64,000 nucleotides of DNA from Pelotalea chapellei (GTDB lineage: Bacteria; Desulfobacterota; Desulfuromonadia; Geobacterales; Pseudopelobacteraceae). Shown here one piece after another: positions 1 through 7,159 of this stretch. The notes under the pieces are model-generated. The model worked only from the letters and a program-made list of their open reading frames with translations. It was not told where the DNA came from and ran no database searches. The stretch is taken from positions 1 through 64,000 of the forward strand of contig NZ_JAHDYS010000005.1 of the NCBI RefSeq assembly GCF_018531195.1, written 5' to 3'. Each line of letters begins with the position of its first letter. Positions within the stretch are counted from its first letter, which is position 1. A program made the position numbers and the translations under genes.

Positions 1-29
1 ACCTCCTGGGATAACGTTTATAGGGCAGT

Positions 30-53
30 CTCTGAGTCTCTGAGTCGCTGAAG
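30..53. repeat. Short 8-bp tandem repeat
   Basis: Two perfect copies of CTCTGAGT (30-37, 38-45) are followed by a degenerate third. It lies downstream of the cytochrome b gene. A related pair, CACTAAGT CTCTAAGT, occurs at 16069-16084, also in a gap after a gene end. Nothing else can be recognised in the first 99 bases. Confidence 0.4.
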
Positions 54-99
54 ATGCCTCCTCCGTGACTCCGAGGCGCCGATACTTCGAGACTGTTTC

Positions 100-777
100 T
101 CAATGTGCATGTTCAGTTTTATGCGCCCCCTCGTGCTCTTCCTCACCATGTTCTACCTTTTCCCATCCATTCCACATCGGCTTGAAGTATGCCAGCGGCG
201 TATGCCCGAGAGTTGCCAGGTAGATGTGCACGAACAGGAATGCGCAGAAGCTGCAGGCAATCAGGAAGTGAGCACTGACCAGGGTCTTGATCCCCCCGAT
301 GATCAGGATGAACTCCCGCATCGGTGCAATGTACATCAGGGCAGCACCCGACACGATCACCAGTGGCAAGAGCACCAGCATGATCATCAGATAGGCCGCC
401 TTCTGCATCGGATTGAACTTGCTGTCCGGCGTAGCGTGATGGGGGTTGGGGCGCCCCAGGAAATAATGGAAGAAATAGAAGAATGCCTGGCGGAAGACGC
501 CTCTCGTAATGTCGTCAATGGTGGGAATGTACAGCTTCACCAGCGTCCCTGCCACCAGCATGTAGTACAAAAGCCAGAGCGCATAGGAAATGGAGACCAC
601 CACACCCGCGGTATTGTGCAGGCTGATGGCCGCCTTGTAGGTGCCGAAGATATTGGCGTGGTCCGGAAAGCGGATCTGCAGCCCGGTAATGCAGAGAGTA
701 ACAATCCCGAAAGCGTTCAGCCAGTGCCAGATCCTGACCGGCATGGGGGTAAGGTAGATGTGCTCGGTATGTTTCAT
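100..777 (-). CDS. cbcB: Membrane cytochrome b subunit (CbcB-like)
   Basis: 225-residue integral membrane protein of the cytochrome b561/Ni-Fe-hydrogenase b-subunit type. About four hydrophobic segments are visible (roughly 16-34, 52-80, 126-150, 165-190), with histidines in or beside them (RIWHWLNA near 15, H53, SAHFL near 168, FVHIY near 182) that are suitable as ligands for two b haems. The C-terminal tail is His/Glu-rich. It starts 2 nt after the upstream seven-haem cytochrome gene, so the two form one quinol-oxidising b/c unit. The pairing with a 7-haem protein and a nearby NtrC-type regulator matches CbcBA of G. sulfurreducens, a menaquinol oxidase used for respiration at low redox potential. 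Family assignment is firm; the cbcB name is inferred from context. Confidence 0.8.
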   Translation of the reverse strand: MKHTEHIYLTPMPVRIWHWLNAFGIVTLCITGLQIRFPDHANIFGTYKAAISLHNTAGVVVSISYALWLLYYMLVAGTLVKLYIPTIDDITRGVFRQAFFYFFHYFLGRPNPHHATPDSKFNPMQKAAYLMIMLVLLPLVIVSGAALMYIAPMREFILIIGGIKTLVSAHFLIACSFCAFLFVHIYLATLGHTPLAYFKPMWNGWEKVEHGEEEHEGAHKTEHAH

Positions 778-779
778 GG

Positions 780-1853
780 TCAGTGTCCCTGTCCCTTTCT
801 GTTCTTTCTGGTCAAAAACCGGAGCGTCCCATGGCCGACCGGCATCATTAGGCCACCCACAATGATCAGCCCGCCGACAATATTGAGCGCCGTACTGCGG
901 GTGGAACCCATCATGTAGAAATCAGGCGTCCCGTAGAGCAGGTCCATGACAGCGCCATTCTCAACCGGCACTCGTGTCACCCTGCCGTTCTTCTCGGGAA
1001 ACGCCACATAACTGGTCTGCATCGCCTGGGGACCTGATGCATGGCAGAAGGAACAGTCCCAGCGGTTATCCAGGATCTGGTAGGTATGGGTCACCACCTC
1101 GGGCATCATCATGCCCCACAGACGCATGCCCCTGCCGCGCAGCTCGAGATTGAAGTTCCTCAGCTCCTTCAGAGTAATCTTGCCATCTCCATCCCTGTCC
1201 ACCAGACGTTTGACATCGCCCTCAGCCGGATTCAATTTGGTCAGTTCATCGTATTCCGCCGACTTGAAATCAGCCAGCTTGTCACCCCCCTTGCGGTTTT
1301 GAATGGTCATCGTAATCACATAATTCTTCGAACCTGTATGGCAGGTGATGCAGGGCAGCGCCTCGATGTGCAGATCGGCCTGGGGCAGCCATTTGGAGTG
1401 TGTCTTCACCGTAGTCGCCGGATCGTGGCACTTGGCGCACTTGCGGTTGATGTTATCCCCTGAATCCATCAATGCAGGCTTGACCTCATGGGGATTGTGG
1501 CAATCGTTGCAGCTCGCCTTGGTACTGTGCAGGGCTGTCGCATACTCCGTATGTATCGGAGCATGACATTCCTTGCAGACCGCCTTCGCCGGCTTGCTGC
1601 CGTCATGGGGATGGCGCGGGGTAACCGACGTGTGGCAGGAATCGCAGCCGATTACCGCATGGGTGGTAGCAGCGAACTTGGCCGGATCAACAAACAGGCG
1701 CTCTCCCCCCTGGCTGGCGATATCCTTGCTGCCGTGGCACCCGAGGCAGGTGTCATTAGCGCCAGAGGCCGCCGAAGCAGGAGCAACGACGGCCATGAGC
1801 AGAACCAGAATGAAAAGACCCGATACAATGGTGCAGCACATATCTCTCTTCAC
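780..1853 (-). CDS. cbcA: Seven-haem c-type cytochrome with EF-hand and C-terminal membrane anchor (CbcA-like)
   Basis: 357 residues. A signal peptide ends near residue 29 (APASAA). Seven CXXCH motifs lie at 36-40, 70-74, 93-97, 115-119, 139-143, 168-172 and 267-271. Between the sixth and seventh there is a canonical EF-hand loop, [12 protein letters not shown] (219-230). A hydrophobic segment at about 322-345 followed by basic residues should anchor the protein in the inner membrane with its haems in the periplasm. The start is GTG, chosen because AAAGGAG lies 5 nt upstream. Followed at once by the cytochrome b gene. The haem number and neighbour order agree with CbcA of the CbcBA quinol oxidase; the calcium loop is an additional visible trait. 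Confidence 0.8.
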   Translation of the reverse strand: MKRDMCCTIVSGLFILVLLMAVVAPASAASGANDTCLGCHGSKDIASQGGERLFVDPAKFAATTHAVIGCDSCHTSVTPRHPHDGSKPAKAVCKECHAPIHTEYATALHSTKASCNDCHNPHEVKPALMDSGDNINRKCAKCHDPATTVKTHSKWLPQADLHIEALPCITCHTGSKNYVITMTIQNRKGGDKLADFKSAEYDELTKLNPAEGDVKRLVDRDGDGKITLKELRNFNLELRGRGMRLWGMMMPEVVTHTYQILDNRWDCSFCHASGPQAMQTSYVAFPEKNGRVTRVPVENGAVMDLLYGTPDFYMMGSTRSTALNIVGGLIIVGGLMMPVGHGTLRFLTRKNRKGQGH

Positions 1854-1919
1854 AGGAACTCCTTTCAGTGAATCGGTAACGGAGAAGCGGAAAAGCAGGG
1901 AACGGGGTGAAGGGGTAAT

Positions 1920-1970
1920 GAGGTAACGAGGAGATGGGGGAAGGGGGTGCCCCCGTCTCCCCGTTACCTC
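1920..1970. repeat. G-rich imperfect inverted repeat
   Basis: Arms 1920-1940 and 1950-1970 (GAGGTAACGAGGAGATGGGGG and its complement, two mismatches) enclose a 9-nt loop. It lies in the gap between the small membrane protein gene and cbcA, so it could form a hairpin in the operon transcript that modulates processing or stability. No U-run follows on the minus strand, so it is not a typical terminator. Confidence 0.6.
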
Positions 1971-1984
1971 GTCTCCCCGTATCC

Positions 1985-2212
1985 TTATTTATGCGCCTTT
2001 GCCTCTGCCGGTGTTTCCTTGCGGACTCCCTTGATAATGCCGAACAGCATCAGGATGGCCGGCATGATCTGCAGCGCGATGATCAGAGCACAGAAGCCGA
2101 GAAAGATGTACACGAACAATCCGCTGGTGTCCTCACGGCCTCCGGCTGCATACGCGCTGGAAACGGTTGCGAGACTTGCGAGCAGTGCATTTAAAAGTGC
2201 TGTGGTTCTCAT
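1985..2212 (-). CDS. Small membrane protein, paralogue of the gene at 2680-2910
   Basis: 75 residues: N-terminal signal-like segment (1-23, ending SSAYAA), one long hydrophobic helix (about 31-60) and a basic tail. It aligns with the 76-residue protein encoded 470 bp upstream in the same operon; shared positions include F..IFL.F..LI...Q..P and G.IKG. RBS AAGGAG precedes the ATG. Its place between the sigma-54 promoter and cbcA suggests a role in assembly or regulation of the cytochrome bc complex, but I do not recognise a named family. A 13-bp palindrome (2228-2240) lies just upstream of the RBS. Confidence 0.75.
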   Translation of the reverse strand: MRTTALLNALLASLATVSSAYAAGGREDTSGLFVYIFLGFCALIIALQIMPAILMLFGIIKGVRKETPAEAKAHK

Positions 2213-2227
2213 GGCGGCTCTCCTTTT

Positions 2228-2240
2228 GTATACAGTATAC
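2228..2240. promoter_or_regulatory. GTATAC-A-GTATAC palindrome
   Basis: Two GTATAC hexamers separated by one base, just upstream of the RBS of the 75-residue membrane protein. The flanked form TTGTATACA also occurs at 3310-3318 beside the regulator promoter. It could be a protein-binding site or a small mRNA hairpin; the function is unknown. Confidence 0.35.
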
Positions 2241-2259
2241 TATTAATTACCTCTTATTT

Positions 2260-2640
2260 TTAAAAATGTCCAATGTTCTTGAAGGCACACTCGACCGCCT
2301 GGTGGATCTCTTCACGGTCTGCCGTGTTCTGGGGTTTAAGTGCATGATAGAAGATGCCTTCCTTGCGTAACTTGCGGATCAGCGGCAGTGAAGTCTCTGC
2401 TGCCACAAGGATGATGTTCAGTTTCTGGTTGCACTGTTTGAGCAGAGGGATGATGTCTGCCGCTCCCAGGTCATCGATCCTGTTGCCAAGCAGGACAACC
2501 TGGGCTGTTTTCTTGAGGATGCCGTAGAGGGCGCTGGACAGCGAGCTTGTTGCTGTTACCGTATAGCCCTCATCGATGAAGATGTCGGCCATCATCTTCC
2601 TGCTATCCCTGTCGTCATCAACAATTAGAAGTCCTTGCAT
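2260..2640 (-). CDS. Stand-alone degenerate receiver-domain protein
   Basis: 126 residues, a single response-regulator receiver fold without output domain. The acidic pocket is present (IVDDDRDS, D8-D10) and so is the beta-5 Lys-Pro (ALKP). The usual phosphoacceptor position after beta-3 reads VVLLGNRID, with Gly where Asp is expected, and the beta-4 Thr/Ser position is Ala (LVAAE). It therefore probably cannot be phosphorylated in the normal way and may act as a constitutive or competitive partner for the kinase or regulator. RBS GAGGG precedes the ATG. It lies between two paralogous small membrane proteins in the sigma-54-driven operon, so any partner is likely in this locus. Confidence 0.8.
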   Translation of the reverse strand: MQGLLIVDDDRDSRKMMADIFIDEGYTVTATSSLSSALYGILKKTAQVVLLGNRIDDLGAADIIPLLKQCNQKLNIILVAAETSLPLIRKLRKEGIFYHALKPQNTADREEIHQAVECAFKNIGHF

Positions 2641-2679
2641 GATGTCACCCTCGCATATCTGCAGGAGAATGTGCTGCGA

Positions 2680-2910
2680 TCAGGATTTGCTGGTACTTTC
2701 TGCAGCTTTTTTCTCGCTGGAGAAAATCCCTTTGATCATTCCGACAAACAGCATCACACCCGGCACCAGTTGGAACATGACGATCAGCACTGCAAAGGCC
2801 AGAAAGATTGCTGCAAAGAGACTCATTCCTTCTTCGCCTGCGTTGCCGGAAGCCAAAGCCTTGGTTGCGGGTACCAGAAGAGCTGCGATGGTTGCGTATG
2901 AGGTTTTCAT
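2680..2910 (-). CDS. Small membrane protein, first gene of the cytochrome bc operon
   Basis: 76 residues: signal-like N-terminus (1-20, TKALAS), one hydrophobic helix (about 30-60) and a Lys/Ser-rich tail. Paralogue of the 75-residue protein at 1985-2212. RBS AAAGGAG lies upstream of the ATG. It is the first gene after the sigma-54 promoter at 2981-2996, implying a 5' leader of about 60 nt. No known family was recognised; a single-helix accessory subunit for the cytochrome bc complex is a reasonable guess. Confidence 0.75.
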   Translation of the reverse strand: MKTSYATIAALLVPATKALASGNAGEEGMSLFAAIFLAFAVLIVMFQLVPGVMLFVGMIKGIFSSEKKAAESTSKS

Positions 2911-2980
2911 GACAATCTCCTTTCCTGTGCAGCGGATATGTATCTGAAGCTAAGTAGTTTGTTGGTGTTGTCTTGGTATT

Positions 2981-2996
2981 AGCATTGGCCGTGCCA
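2981..2996 (-). promoter_or_regulatory. Sigma-54 (-24/-12) promoter of the cbc operon
   Basis: On the minus strand the sequence reads TGGCACGGCCAATGCT. The -24 box TGGCAC is perfect, the GG and GC dinucleotides have the required spacing, and the -12 box ATGCT differs from TTGCT by one base. It lies 71 bp upstream of the first operon gene and faces away from a gene for a sigma-54-dependent activator, a strong contextual match. The remaining 2997-3272 gap is AT-rich and holds two CTGAAAC copies (3032-3038, 3153-3159) and an inverted pair GCTGAA/TTCAGC (3152-3157, 3181-3186), possible activator sites. Confidence 0.8.
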
Positions 2997-3272
2997 AGTT
3001 AAATTGTAGAAAGGACGGTGGCCCTAAATAACTGAAACATATATATAAAATAGCAAAAGTGATAGTAGTGAACCAATGGATAGGTCACATAAGGAATAGT
3101 TTTGATATACAGTGAAGGAGGAGTTGCGAGAGGGGAATTTGGATGTAAGTTGCTGAAACTTAGATAGATATAACAATATCTTCAGCCAGAGAGGAATGTA
3201 TAGTGGGCTTATACATGTCTGGTGTTTGGAATTATTTTATTGATTTAATAAGTTTTTGCGAATACTAAGTAG

Positions 3273-3302
3273 TTGACTTGGTTGGAATTATAAAGGTATA
3301 AA
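3273..3302 (+). promoter_or_regulatory. Sigma-70-type promoter of the NtrC-family regulator gene
   Basis: TTGACT (3273-3278), an 18-bp spacer and TATAAA (3297-3302), placed 50 bp upstream of the regulator start codon. The palindrome TTGTATACAA (3310-3319) overlaps the expected transcription start and could mediate autoregulation. Confidence 0.55.
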
Positions 3303-3309
3303 ATAAAAA

Positions 3310-3319
3310 TTGTATACAA
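3310..3319. promoter_or_regulatory. TTGTATACAA palindrome at regulator transcription start
   Basis: Perfect 10-bp palindrome right after the -10 element of the 3352 gene. Nine of its bases recur at 2227-2235. Possible operator. Confidence 0.4.
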
Positions 3320-3351
3320 ATTAAGGGCCTGCGACGTGGAAAGGGGAGTGC

Positions 3352-4773
3352 ATGGAACGAATCAATATTTTGATTATTGATGATGAAGCAGTCATCAGGG
3401 ACGGTTTAAAACGCATACTGAGCAATGACCGTTTCGAAGTCGAGACATGCAAGAGTGGCCATAGTGCTCTGGAACTTATGCAGGTACGTACGTTCGATCT
3501 GATCATTACTGATCTCAAAATGCCCGGAATGAACGGCATAGAGGTGCTGAAGGCGGTAAAAGCCCTACAGTCCGATGTTCCAGTGATTATGATTACCGGC
3601 TATGCGAGTGTAGATACTGCTGTGGATGCCATGAAACATGGTGCTGCGGATTATATTGCCAAACCTTTCAAGGCTGATCAGATTATTGAATTGGTCGAGC
3701 GGACGCTGGAACGTCGCAATGTGTTATTCGATGAGGTTTACCTTAAGAAGGAAATCTCCAGCCATCACGGCTTTGCAAGCTTCGTGGGAGAAAGTCGTGA
3801 AATGCAGAAAGTATATCGCCGCATCATGCAGGTCGCACCTACTGACAGCACTGTGCTTATAACTGGTGAAAGCGGCACAGGAAAAGAGCTTGTTGCTCGG
3901 GCCATACACCAGAACAGTGCACGACGAGATCAGCCTTTTGTGGCTGTCGACTGTTCTTCACTGGCTGAAAATCTTCTGGAAAGCGAACTGTTTGGCCATG
4001 TAAAAGGATCTTTTACCGGAGCGGTCCAGACAAAGGTCGGTCTCTTCAAAGTGGCGGATAACGGGACTTTATTTCTGGATGAAGTTTCGAATATAAGCAT
4101 GTCCACCCAGGCCAAACTGCTGCGGGTGCTTCAGGAGCGCCAGGTGACTCCCATCGGAGGTATACAGCCCATTCCAACCAATATTCATCTGGTTGCAGCT
4201 ACAAACCGCAACTTGAAGGAGATGGTGAGCGAAGGAACTTTCAGGGAGGATCTTTATTTCCGTCTCAACATAATACCGATCGAACTCCCTCCTCTCCGTG
4301 AGCGCAAAGGAGATGTACCGCTTCTGATCAGTCATTTTTTTAAGAAATTCACTGAAGAAATAGGAAAGGATGTCCGCGGTCTCTCGCCCGATGCAATGGC
4401 CATGCTGGAAGGCTACTCTTTTCCCGGCAATGTGCGGGAATTGGAGAATACGATCGAGCGAGCTGTAGTCCTGACAGAAGGAGACATAATCACTAAAGAC
4501 GATCTGGAACTGTTTGGAGCAAAACCTTTGGTTGTGGAGCAGGTGGAATTTGAAGGGTACGTGCCATCTAACTCCGATGAACTTAAAGAAATGAAGCGTC
4601 ACATTCGGGAACGCTCGGTGGAGGATATTGAAAAAGCTTTTGTAATGGGCGCTCTCGAGCGGAACAACTGGAATATAACACGGGCCGCCGAAGAAACCGG
4701 CATGCTGCGGCCTAATTTTCAAGGGATGCTCAAACGGCTGGGGATTTCTGCCCGTGCCCAGCAGGAAAGATAA
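3352..4773 (+). CDS. bccR: Sigma-54-dependent response regulator, NtrC family (BccR-like)
   Basis: 473 residues. Receiver domain 1-120 with acidic DD at 10-11 and phosphoacceptor D54 (LIITDLKMPG). AAA+ domain about 145-380: Walker A GESGTGKE (172-179), the sigma-54 contact loop as GSFTGA (219-224, the usual GAFTGA with Ser for Ala) and Walker B TLFLDE. A C-terminal Fis-type helix-turn-helix lies around 435-465 (NITRAAEETGM). It should activate the sigma-54 promoter located on the divergent operon. RBS AAAGGGGAG. A convergent histidine kinase follows, so kinase and regulator are likely cognate. The name follows the role of BccR in G. sulfurreducens cbcBA control; orthology is inferred from neighbourhood. 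Confidence 0.85.
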   Translation: MERINILIIDDEAVIRDGLKRILSNDRFEVETCKSGHSALELMQVRTFDLIITDLKMPGMNGIEVLKAVKALQSDVPVIMITGYASVDTAVDAMKHGAADYIAKPFKADQIIELVERTLERRNVLFDEVYLKKEISSHHGFASFVGESREMQKVYRRIMQVAPTDSTVLITGESGTGKELVARAIHQNSARRDQPFVAVDCSSLAENLLESELFGHVKGSFTGAVQTKVGLFKVADNGTLFLDEVSNISMSTQAKLLRVLQERQVTPIGGIQPIPTNIHLVAATNRNLKEMVSEGTFREDLYFRLNIIPIELPPLRERKGDVPLLISHFFKKFTEEIGKDVRGLSPDAMAMLEGYSFPGNVRELENTIERAVVLTEGDIITKDDLELFGAKPLVVEQVEFEGYVPSNSDELKEMKRHIRERSVEDIEKAFVMGALERNNWNITRAAEETGMLRPNFQGMLKRLGISARAQQER

Positions 4774-4800
4774 ATCCATTTAAAATACTGTCGTCACAAT

Positions 4801-4834
4801 AAAAAACCCGGGGAGGCAAATCCCCGGGTTTTTT
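4801..4834. terminator. Bidirectional rho-independent terminator
   Basis: Perfect 14-bp stem, AAAAAACCCGGGGA / TCCCCGGGTTTTTT, with a 6-nt loop. A-run and T-run on either side let it serve both the regulator (plus) and the kinase (minus), whose genes converge here. Confidence 0.92.
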
Positions 4835-4855
4835 ATTTCAAGCTTTGTTTCCCGA

Positions 4856-6442
4856 TCAAATCATTATGTCGTCAAGGAATCCATTGTCGTACACCGGAAG
4901 TGAGATAGTGAAAGTTGTTCCTTCTCCCAACCTGCTTTTTACCTCGATCTTCCCGCCGTTATTCTCAACTATCCCATAAGATATGGAAAGCCCCAGCCCA
5001 GTACCGTCCGCCTTAGTAGTGAAAAAAGGGTCAAAGATGTGATTCAGGTGCTCCGCATCAATGCCATGCCCTGTATCCTTTATTTCTGCACAGGCAAATC
5101 CGTCATCATTGATCATGCAAGTACGGATAGTGAGAGTCCCGCCACTGGGCATGGCATGGCTGGCATTAATAAACAGGTTCACGAACACCTGCTGAACCTG
5201 GTTGGGGTCCACCAGTATGTCCGACATATGCCCTGAATAATCTTTGATGATTGATATTTCACTAAAGGTTGGTTGCTTGTGAACCAGGGTTACTACTTTA
5301 TCCAGTAACGCATTCAGGGAGACTGCTTCTTTACGCGGCACTGCTTCACGAGAGAATTCCAGAAGTCTACTGACAATGTCGGCACAGCGTTGGCTTTCAG
5401 AGGTGATCCTTTCAAGATCAGGTTTCAGTTCCGGATCGAGTCTTTTATCCGCGGTCAGAATGGAAGAATAGAGGAGCACTCCTGTCAAAGGATTGTTTAT
5501 TTCATGGGCGATACCCGCAACCAGTTTTCCCAGTGAAGCGAGCTTTTCCGAGCGTCGTAGCTGGGTTTCTATCTTTTTGATCTCTACGGTTCTTTCTTCA
5601 ACCTTTTCTTCAAGATTATAGCCCCATCTGGTTAATTCCTCATGCGCCATCTTAAGATTTTCAGTCATACGATTGAGTGCTTTGGCGAGTTCTCCCAGTT
5701 CATCACCCGAAGCAGCAGGTACCCTTGAATTAAGATCCCCGGCTGAAACCAGGGTAGTATGCCGCACCAGTCGCTGGACGGGACGATTAACCAGCCGTTG
5801 AGTTAGAAACGTCAGACTGCCGCCGGTAATGAGAAGCATCACGCATGCGATAACGAAAAACTGTGCATGATATTCCTGAGTTTTCAAGCGCATGTTGGCC
5901 ATTGATACTTCTATATCCAGTAAGCCTAATACTTTTTGATTTTCCTGGTGAAAATGACATGAGGCAACAGCGCATGTGGGCTGATTATAGATTGCGTTGG
6001 TAAGCCCAAGCATCTCTTTGCCTTCAGAATTGGTAAACAGGCGGCTTCGATGCATAGTGGATGCATAGAGTTTGGGATCCTTACCTTTGTGGCACATGGC
6101 ACAAGCTTCAGCACTTTTATCAATTACGGTACCAATTTCCTTATTGTTGCTTGAGTAGGCAATTCTACCTTCACGATCTATCAGCCGGATATGATCCACG
6201 CTTTTGCCTTTACCGATCCTGTCGATCATTTTGTAAAGACTTTCCTTATCATTCTTGAGCATGGCATCGTAGGCACTCTGGTTGATGATCTCGGCCATCT
6301 GGTCAGCAGTGGAGATGGAATACTCCTGCATGACTTTTTGGAAATTTTTCACATTGAGATAATCAAGGAGAACCATGAAACCAATTAGTATAAGGGATGT
6401 GGCCAGGGTGAGCTTGACGATAAGACTGTGACGTTTTTGCAT
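4856..6442 (-). CDS. Sensor histidine kinase with haem-type CXXCH periplasmic domain
   Basis: 528 residues from the ATG at 6442, chosen because GAGAGGG lies just upstream; an in-frame TTG 78 nt earlier has no RBS. Counting from the ATG: membrane helix about 7-27, periplasmic domain 30-190 with CAMCH (114-118) and CAVASCH (157-163, CX4CH), second helix about 193-213, HAMP, coiled coil, His-box HEINNPLTG (His313), then ATPase motifs (DTGHGI, GTGLGLS). The CXXCH/CX4CH sensor resembles sensor domains seen in other deltaproteobacterial kinases and should bind c-type haem or another metal centre, making this a redox or ligand sensor. It converges on the NtrC-type regulator gene, its probable partner, and would thus control the cytochrome bc operon. 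Confidence 0.85.
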   Translation of the reverse strand: MQKRHSLIVKLTLATSLILIGFMVLLDYLNVKNFQKVMQEYSISTADQMAEIINQSAYDAMLKNDKESLYKMIDRIGKGKSVDHIRLIDREGRIAYSSNNKEIGTVIDKSAEACAMCHKGKDPKLYASTMHRSRLFTNSEGKEMLGLTNAIYNQPTCAVASCHFHQENQKVLGLLDIEVSMANMRLKTQEYHAQFFVIACVMLLITGGSLTFLTQRLVNRPVQRLVRHTTLVSAGDLNSRVPAASGDELGELAKALNRMTENLKMAHEELTRWGYNLEEKVEERTVEIKKIETQLRRSEKLASLGKLVAGIAHEINNPLTGVLLYSSILTADKRLDPELKPDLERITSESQRCADIVSRLLEFSREAVPRKEAVSLNALLDKVVTLVHKQPTFSEISIIKDYSGHMSDILVDPNQVQQVFVNLFINASHAMPSGGTLTIRTCMINDDGFACAEIKDTGHGIDAEHLNHIFDPFFTTKADGTGLGLSISYGIVENNGGKIEVKSRLGEGTTFTISLPVYDNGFLDDIMI

Positions 6443-6522
6443 GAAGCCCTCTCTGTTAAATAATTTTAAAGTTGAATACATCCTTTCCAGCCAAGAGTCA
6501 AGGAGCGACTTGTTTGGCAATG

Positions 6523-6550
6523 TTGACTAGTTGGTATTCTGAACTAGAAT
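6523..6550 (+). promoter_or_regulatory. Sigma-70-type promoter with embedded dyad
   Basis: TTGACT (6523-6528), a 16-bp spacer and TAGAAT (6545-6550, 5/6), 52 bp before the lipoprotein start. The inverted repeat CTAGTT-N9-AACTAG (6527-6532 / 6542-6547) overlaps both elements, as expected for a repressor operator. Confidence 0.5.
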
Positions 6551-6601
6551 TTTTAAAGCAGGAGACAGGTGATTATTCCATTGATAAAAGGAGATCGATC
6601 C

Positions 6602-7060
6602 ATGAGAACAGTCAAAAGATCTATTTTTGCACTTGCCGCGCTCGTTGCTTTGTCAGGGATGGCATTGAGCACAGGGTGCAACAAGAAAGAAGGTGCAACC
6701 GGAGGTGGCACTGGTGGCAGCACCGGGTATGGCACAACACGCGGATCTGGCACCGGCGGCGGCACAGGCGGTAGCATCGGGTCAGGTACTGGTGGAAGCA
6801 CCGGCTATGGAACTACAAGCCCATCCGGATCAGGCACTAGCGGCAGCGGCACGGGCGGCAGCACTGGCTACGGTACAACCGGTACAGACACTGGATCCGG
6901 TATGGGTGGAAGTTTGGGTGGTACGGGCAGCGGCAGCGGTACTGGCGGTGGCATGGGTGGTACAGGCAGCGGCAGCGGTACTGGCGGTGGCATGGGGGGC
7001 AGCGGCGGAATGGGAGGCTCTACCGGTGGCGGAACTGGCGGAAGTGGTGGCGGGAGGTAG
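6602..7060 (+). CDS. Gly/Ser/Thr-rich repeat lipoprotein
   Basis: 152 residues from the ATG at 6602, favoured by AAAAGGAG upstream; an earlier in-frame GTG lacks an RBS. The signal peptide ends in a lipobox (LSTGC), so the mature protein is a lipoprotein. The rest is low complexity: GTGGSTGYGTT-like blocks in the first half and GGMGGTGSGSGTGG blocks in the second, with Tyr only in the GYGTT units. No catalytic domain is visible. A surface-exposed flexible or adhesive role is a guess. It is transcribed divergently from the sensor kinase and has its own promoter and terminator. Confidence 0.75.
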   Translation: MRTVKRSIFALAALVALSGMALSTGCNKKEGATGGGTGGSTGYGTTRGSGTGGGTGGSIGSGTGGSTGYGTTSPSGSGTSGSGTGGSTGYGTTGTDTGSGMGGSLGGTGSGSGTGGGMGGTGSGSGTGGGMGGSGGMGGSTGGGTGGSGGGR

Positions 7061-7118
7061 AAGCATCACTATGGGCGAGGCACGCCTCGCCCTTGCCTGA
7101 CACGCATGAAGCAAAGCT

Positions 7119-7159
7119 CAAGCCCTTTTAAAGGTTGCCTTTTAAAGGGCTTGTTTTTT
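7119..7159 (+). terminator. Rho-independent terminator of the Gly-rich lipoprotein gene
   Basis: A 16-bp stem (CAAGCCCTTTTAAAGG and complement; 7119-7134, 7138-7153) with a 3-nt loop and six T. It overlaps the stop codon of the convergent flavoprotein gene. A weaker hairpin, GGGCGAGG/CCTCGCCC, precedes it. Confidence 0.9.

Noticed and set aside
103-918. Long plus-strand frame over cbcB/cbcA
   Set aside because: Composition is unlike a real protein and the minus-strand cytochromes are unambiguous.
1426-1450. TGGCAC sequence resembling a sigma-54 element inside cbcA
   Set aside because: The -12 part does not fit and it lies in coding sequence.
4856-6520. TTG start for the histidine kinase
   Set aside because: No RBS; the ATG at 6442 has GAGAGGG and gives a standard membrane helix at the N-terminus.
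6693-7114. Ala/Val-rich and Thr/Ala-rich frames over the Gly-rich lipoprotein
   Set aside because: They are other frames of the same GGN-rich repeats and lack a better RBS or signal peptide.
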